Shown here one piece after another: positions 4,726 to 5,300 of a stretch of 5,300 nucleotides of DNA. Source of the stretch: an uncultured Ruminococcus sp. Its GTDB lineage: Bacteria > Bacillota > Clostridia > Oscillospirales > Ruminococcaceae. The stretch is from assembly GCA_937894495.1 (NCBI GenBank), contig CALCRR010000179.1:1-5300 (forward strand), given 5' to 3'. The translations under genes were made by a program, and so were the position numbers. The notes beneath the pieces were generated by a model. The model was not told where the DNA came from. It searched no databases and saw nothing but the letters and a program-made list of their open reading frames with translations. Each line of letters begins with the position of its first letter. Position 1 is the first letter of the stretch.

Positions 4726-4762
4726 AACCGCTTATGCCAAGCACAGCATAAGCGGTTTTTTT
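4726..4762. terminator. Intrinsic terminator beyond the tautomerase gene
   Basis: AACCGCTTATGC (4726-4737) and GCATAAGCGGTT (4746-4757) make a perfect 12-bp stem with an 8-nt loop. Rightward, the stem runs into seven T (4756-4762). Leftward, it is followed by the poorer tract TTCATTTTG. The known gene that would use it is the leftward tautomerase ending at 4780, so it is probably bidirectional, although its better side faces rightward. Confidence 0.8.
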
Positions 4763-4779
4763 ATCAATTATAAATTGAC

Positions 4780-5121
4780 TCAGAAATTGCTGCCGTTCCA
4801 GCCCCAGTCGGGGGTCTCGGCGTAGCAGACGTATATGCGTGATGGGCTGATAGCCAGCTCGCTGCTGATGATGTCGGTTATCCTGCCTGTCAGGTCAGTT
4901 TTGGCTGCTGATGAAGCGCTGCCGTATATGCTTACGTTCACCATAGCCGCAGGCTCGTCCGTGCCCTTGAAATACAGGTCATACTCAGGCTCGATACCCA
5001 CCATGAGCCAGCCCTCGGACTTGCCGGGGATAGCCGATATAGCTGCACCCAGTGCGCTTTTTATGGACACCTTCTTATCATCATTGACCGCCGCATTTGT
5101 CTTAACATTTATAAATGGCAT
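4780..5121 (-). CDS. MIF-like tautomerase (phenylpyruvate tautomerase family)
   Basis: 113 residues, the length of the macrophage migration inhibitory factor (MIF)/D-dopachrome tautomerase branch of the tautomerase superfamily. These are small trimeric cytosolic proteins that tautomerise keto-enol substrates such as phenylpyruvate in vitro. The protein begins MPFINVKTN, leaving the catalytic proline at the N-terminus once Met is removed. K34 matches the conserved active-site lysine region, and the C-terminus AETPDWGWNGSNF carries the WGWNG motif of the family. The start at 5121 is fixed by AGGAGGTGA just upstream; the frame stays open further upstream only through repeat sequence. The gene lies outside the presumed element, next to ssrA, with repeat copies B and C in its upstream region. 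The physiological substrate in bacteria is generally unknown. Confidence 0.9.
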   Translation of the reverse strand: MPFINVKTNAAVNDDKKVSIKSALGAAISAIPGKSEGWLMVGIEPEYDLYFKGTDEPAAMVNVSIYGSASSAAKTDLTGRITDIISSELAISPSRIYVCYAETPDWGWNGSNF

Positions 5122-5140
5122 TCTTCTCACCTCCTTTTCT

Positions 5141-5201
5141 ATTTCCCCCACCTTCCGCACTATTGTGGGGTGGGCGAGTTGTCGAGTCCTCCCCGGAGGG
5201 G
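5141..5201. repeat. Dispersed two-hairpin repeat, copy B (upstream of tautomerase)
   Basis: Aligns with copy A from ATTTCCCCCACC through CCTCCCCGGAGGGG, then diverges into a different segment (5202-5218) that includes GTCC-TCACC-GGAC, another small stem. It lies about 8 nt upstream of the tautomerase ribosome binding site, so it is probably transcribed as part of that gene's leader. Confidence 0.8.
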
Positions 5202-5218
5202 TCCTCACCGGACGGGGT

Positions 5219-5300
5219 AATTCCCCCACCTATCGCACTATTGTGTAGTTGGCAAGATATCGAGTCCTCCCCGGAGGGGAGGAGGGTGCTTTTGTGGCGG
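5219..5300. repeat. Dispersed two-hairpin repeat, copy C (runs to window edge)
   Basis: Nearly the same as copy A along its whole length (AATTCCCCCACCTATC at the start, GGCAAGATATCGA in the middle, CCTCCCC-GGA-GGGGAGG hairpin, GTGGC near the end) and in the same orientation. It directly follows copy B, so B and C are a tandem pair. It may continue past the right edge. Confidence 0.85.

Noticed and set aside
5122..5229. Longer start for the tautomerase at 5229
   Set aside because: The extra 36 residues are translated repeat sequence. The ATG at 5121 has a strong ribosome binding site and places the catalytic proline second.
4835..5248. Plus-strand open frame opposite the tautomerase, with a hydrophobic start
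   Set aside because: Shadow of the MIF-like gene, extending into repeat sequence; no ribosome binding site.
4507..5300. CRISPR array
   Set aside because: Only three copies, two adjacent and one 600 bp away, each ~80 bp with no regular short spacers and no cas genes.

Overview
The window looks like the integrase end of a prophage or other integrative element sitting in the chromosome of a low-to-moderate GC Firmicute. A gut clostridium of the Ruminococcus type is my best guess. That guess rests on strong GGAGG-type ribosome binding sites, the tmRNA sequence and tag, and the style of the tyrosine integrase; no database was consulted.

Layout, left to right. Positions 1-584 hold three tightly packed leftward genes: a Cro-like XRE regulator, a 91-residue protein with a possible DNA-binding region, and the first 31 codons of a small, probably membrane-associated protein. 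Positions 585-835 are a divergent control region with two well-formed back-to-back promoters and at least four dyads that look like operators. Positions 836-2771 hold a rightward pair, an S24-family CI/LexA-like repressor and, 4 nt later, a protein with an uncharacterised N-terminal half and a complete C-terminal DEDDh (DnaQ-like) exonuclease domain. Positions 2772-2914 contain an oppositely oriented promoter and intrinsic terminator that would make a short RNA antisense to the integrase leader. Positions 2915-4060 encode a full-length tyrosine recombinase. About 80 bp beyond it lies the 3' end of a complete leftward tmRNA gene (ssrA, 4142-4502), a classic attachment site for such elements. 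To the right is presumed host backbone: a dispersed ~80-bp two-hairpin repeat in three copies, a terminator, and a MIF-like tautomerase gene.

How it fits together: the S24 repressor and the Cro-like protein form a lysogeny-type switch over the divergent promoters. The exonuclease is cotranscribed with the repressor, so it should be made in the quiescent integrated state, as expected for an accessory or immunity gene. The integrase would recombine at the ssrA 3' end, and the candidate antisense RNA could restrain its expression. The repressor/exonuclease block is visibly more AT-rich than the integrase and the leftward genes, which suggests a mosaic element. Neither the far end of the element nor any structural or conjugation gene is in view, so phage versus ICE cannot be decided here.
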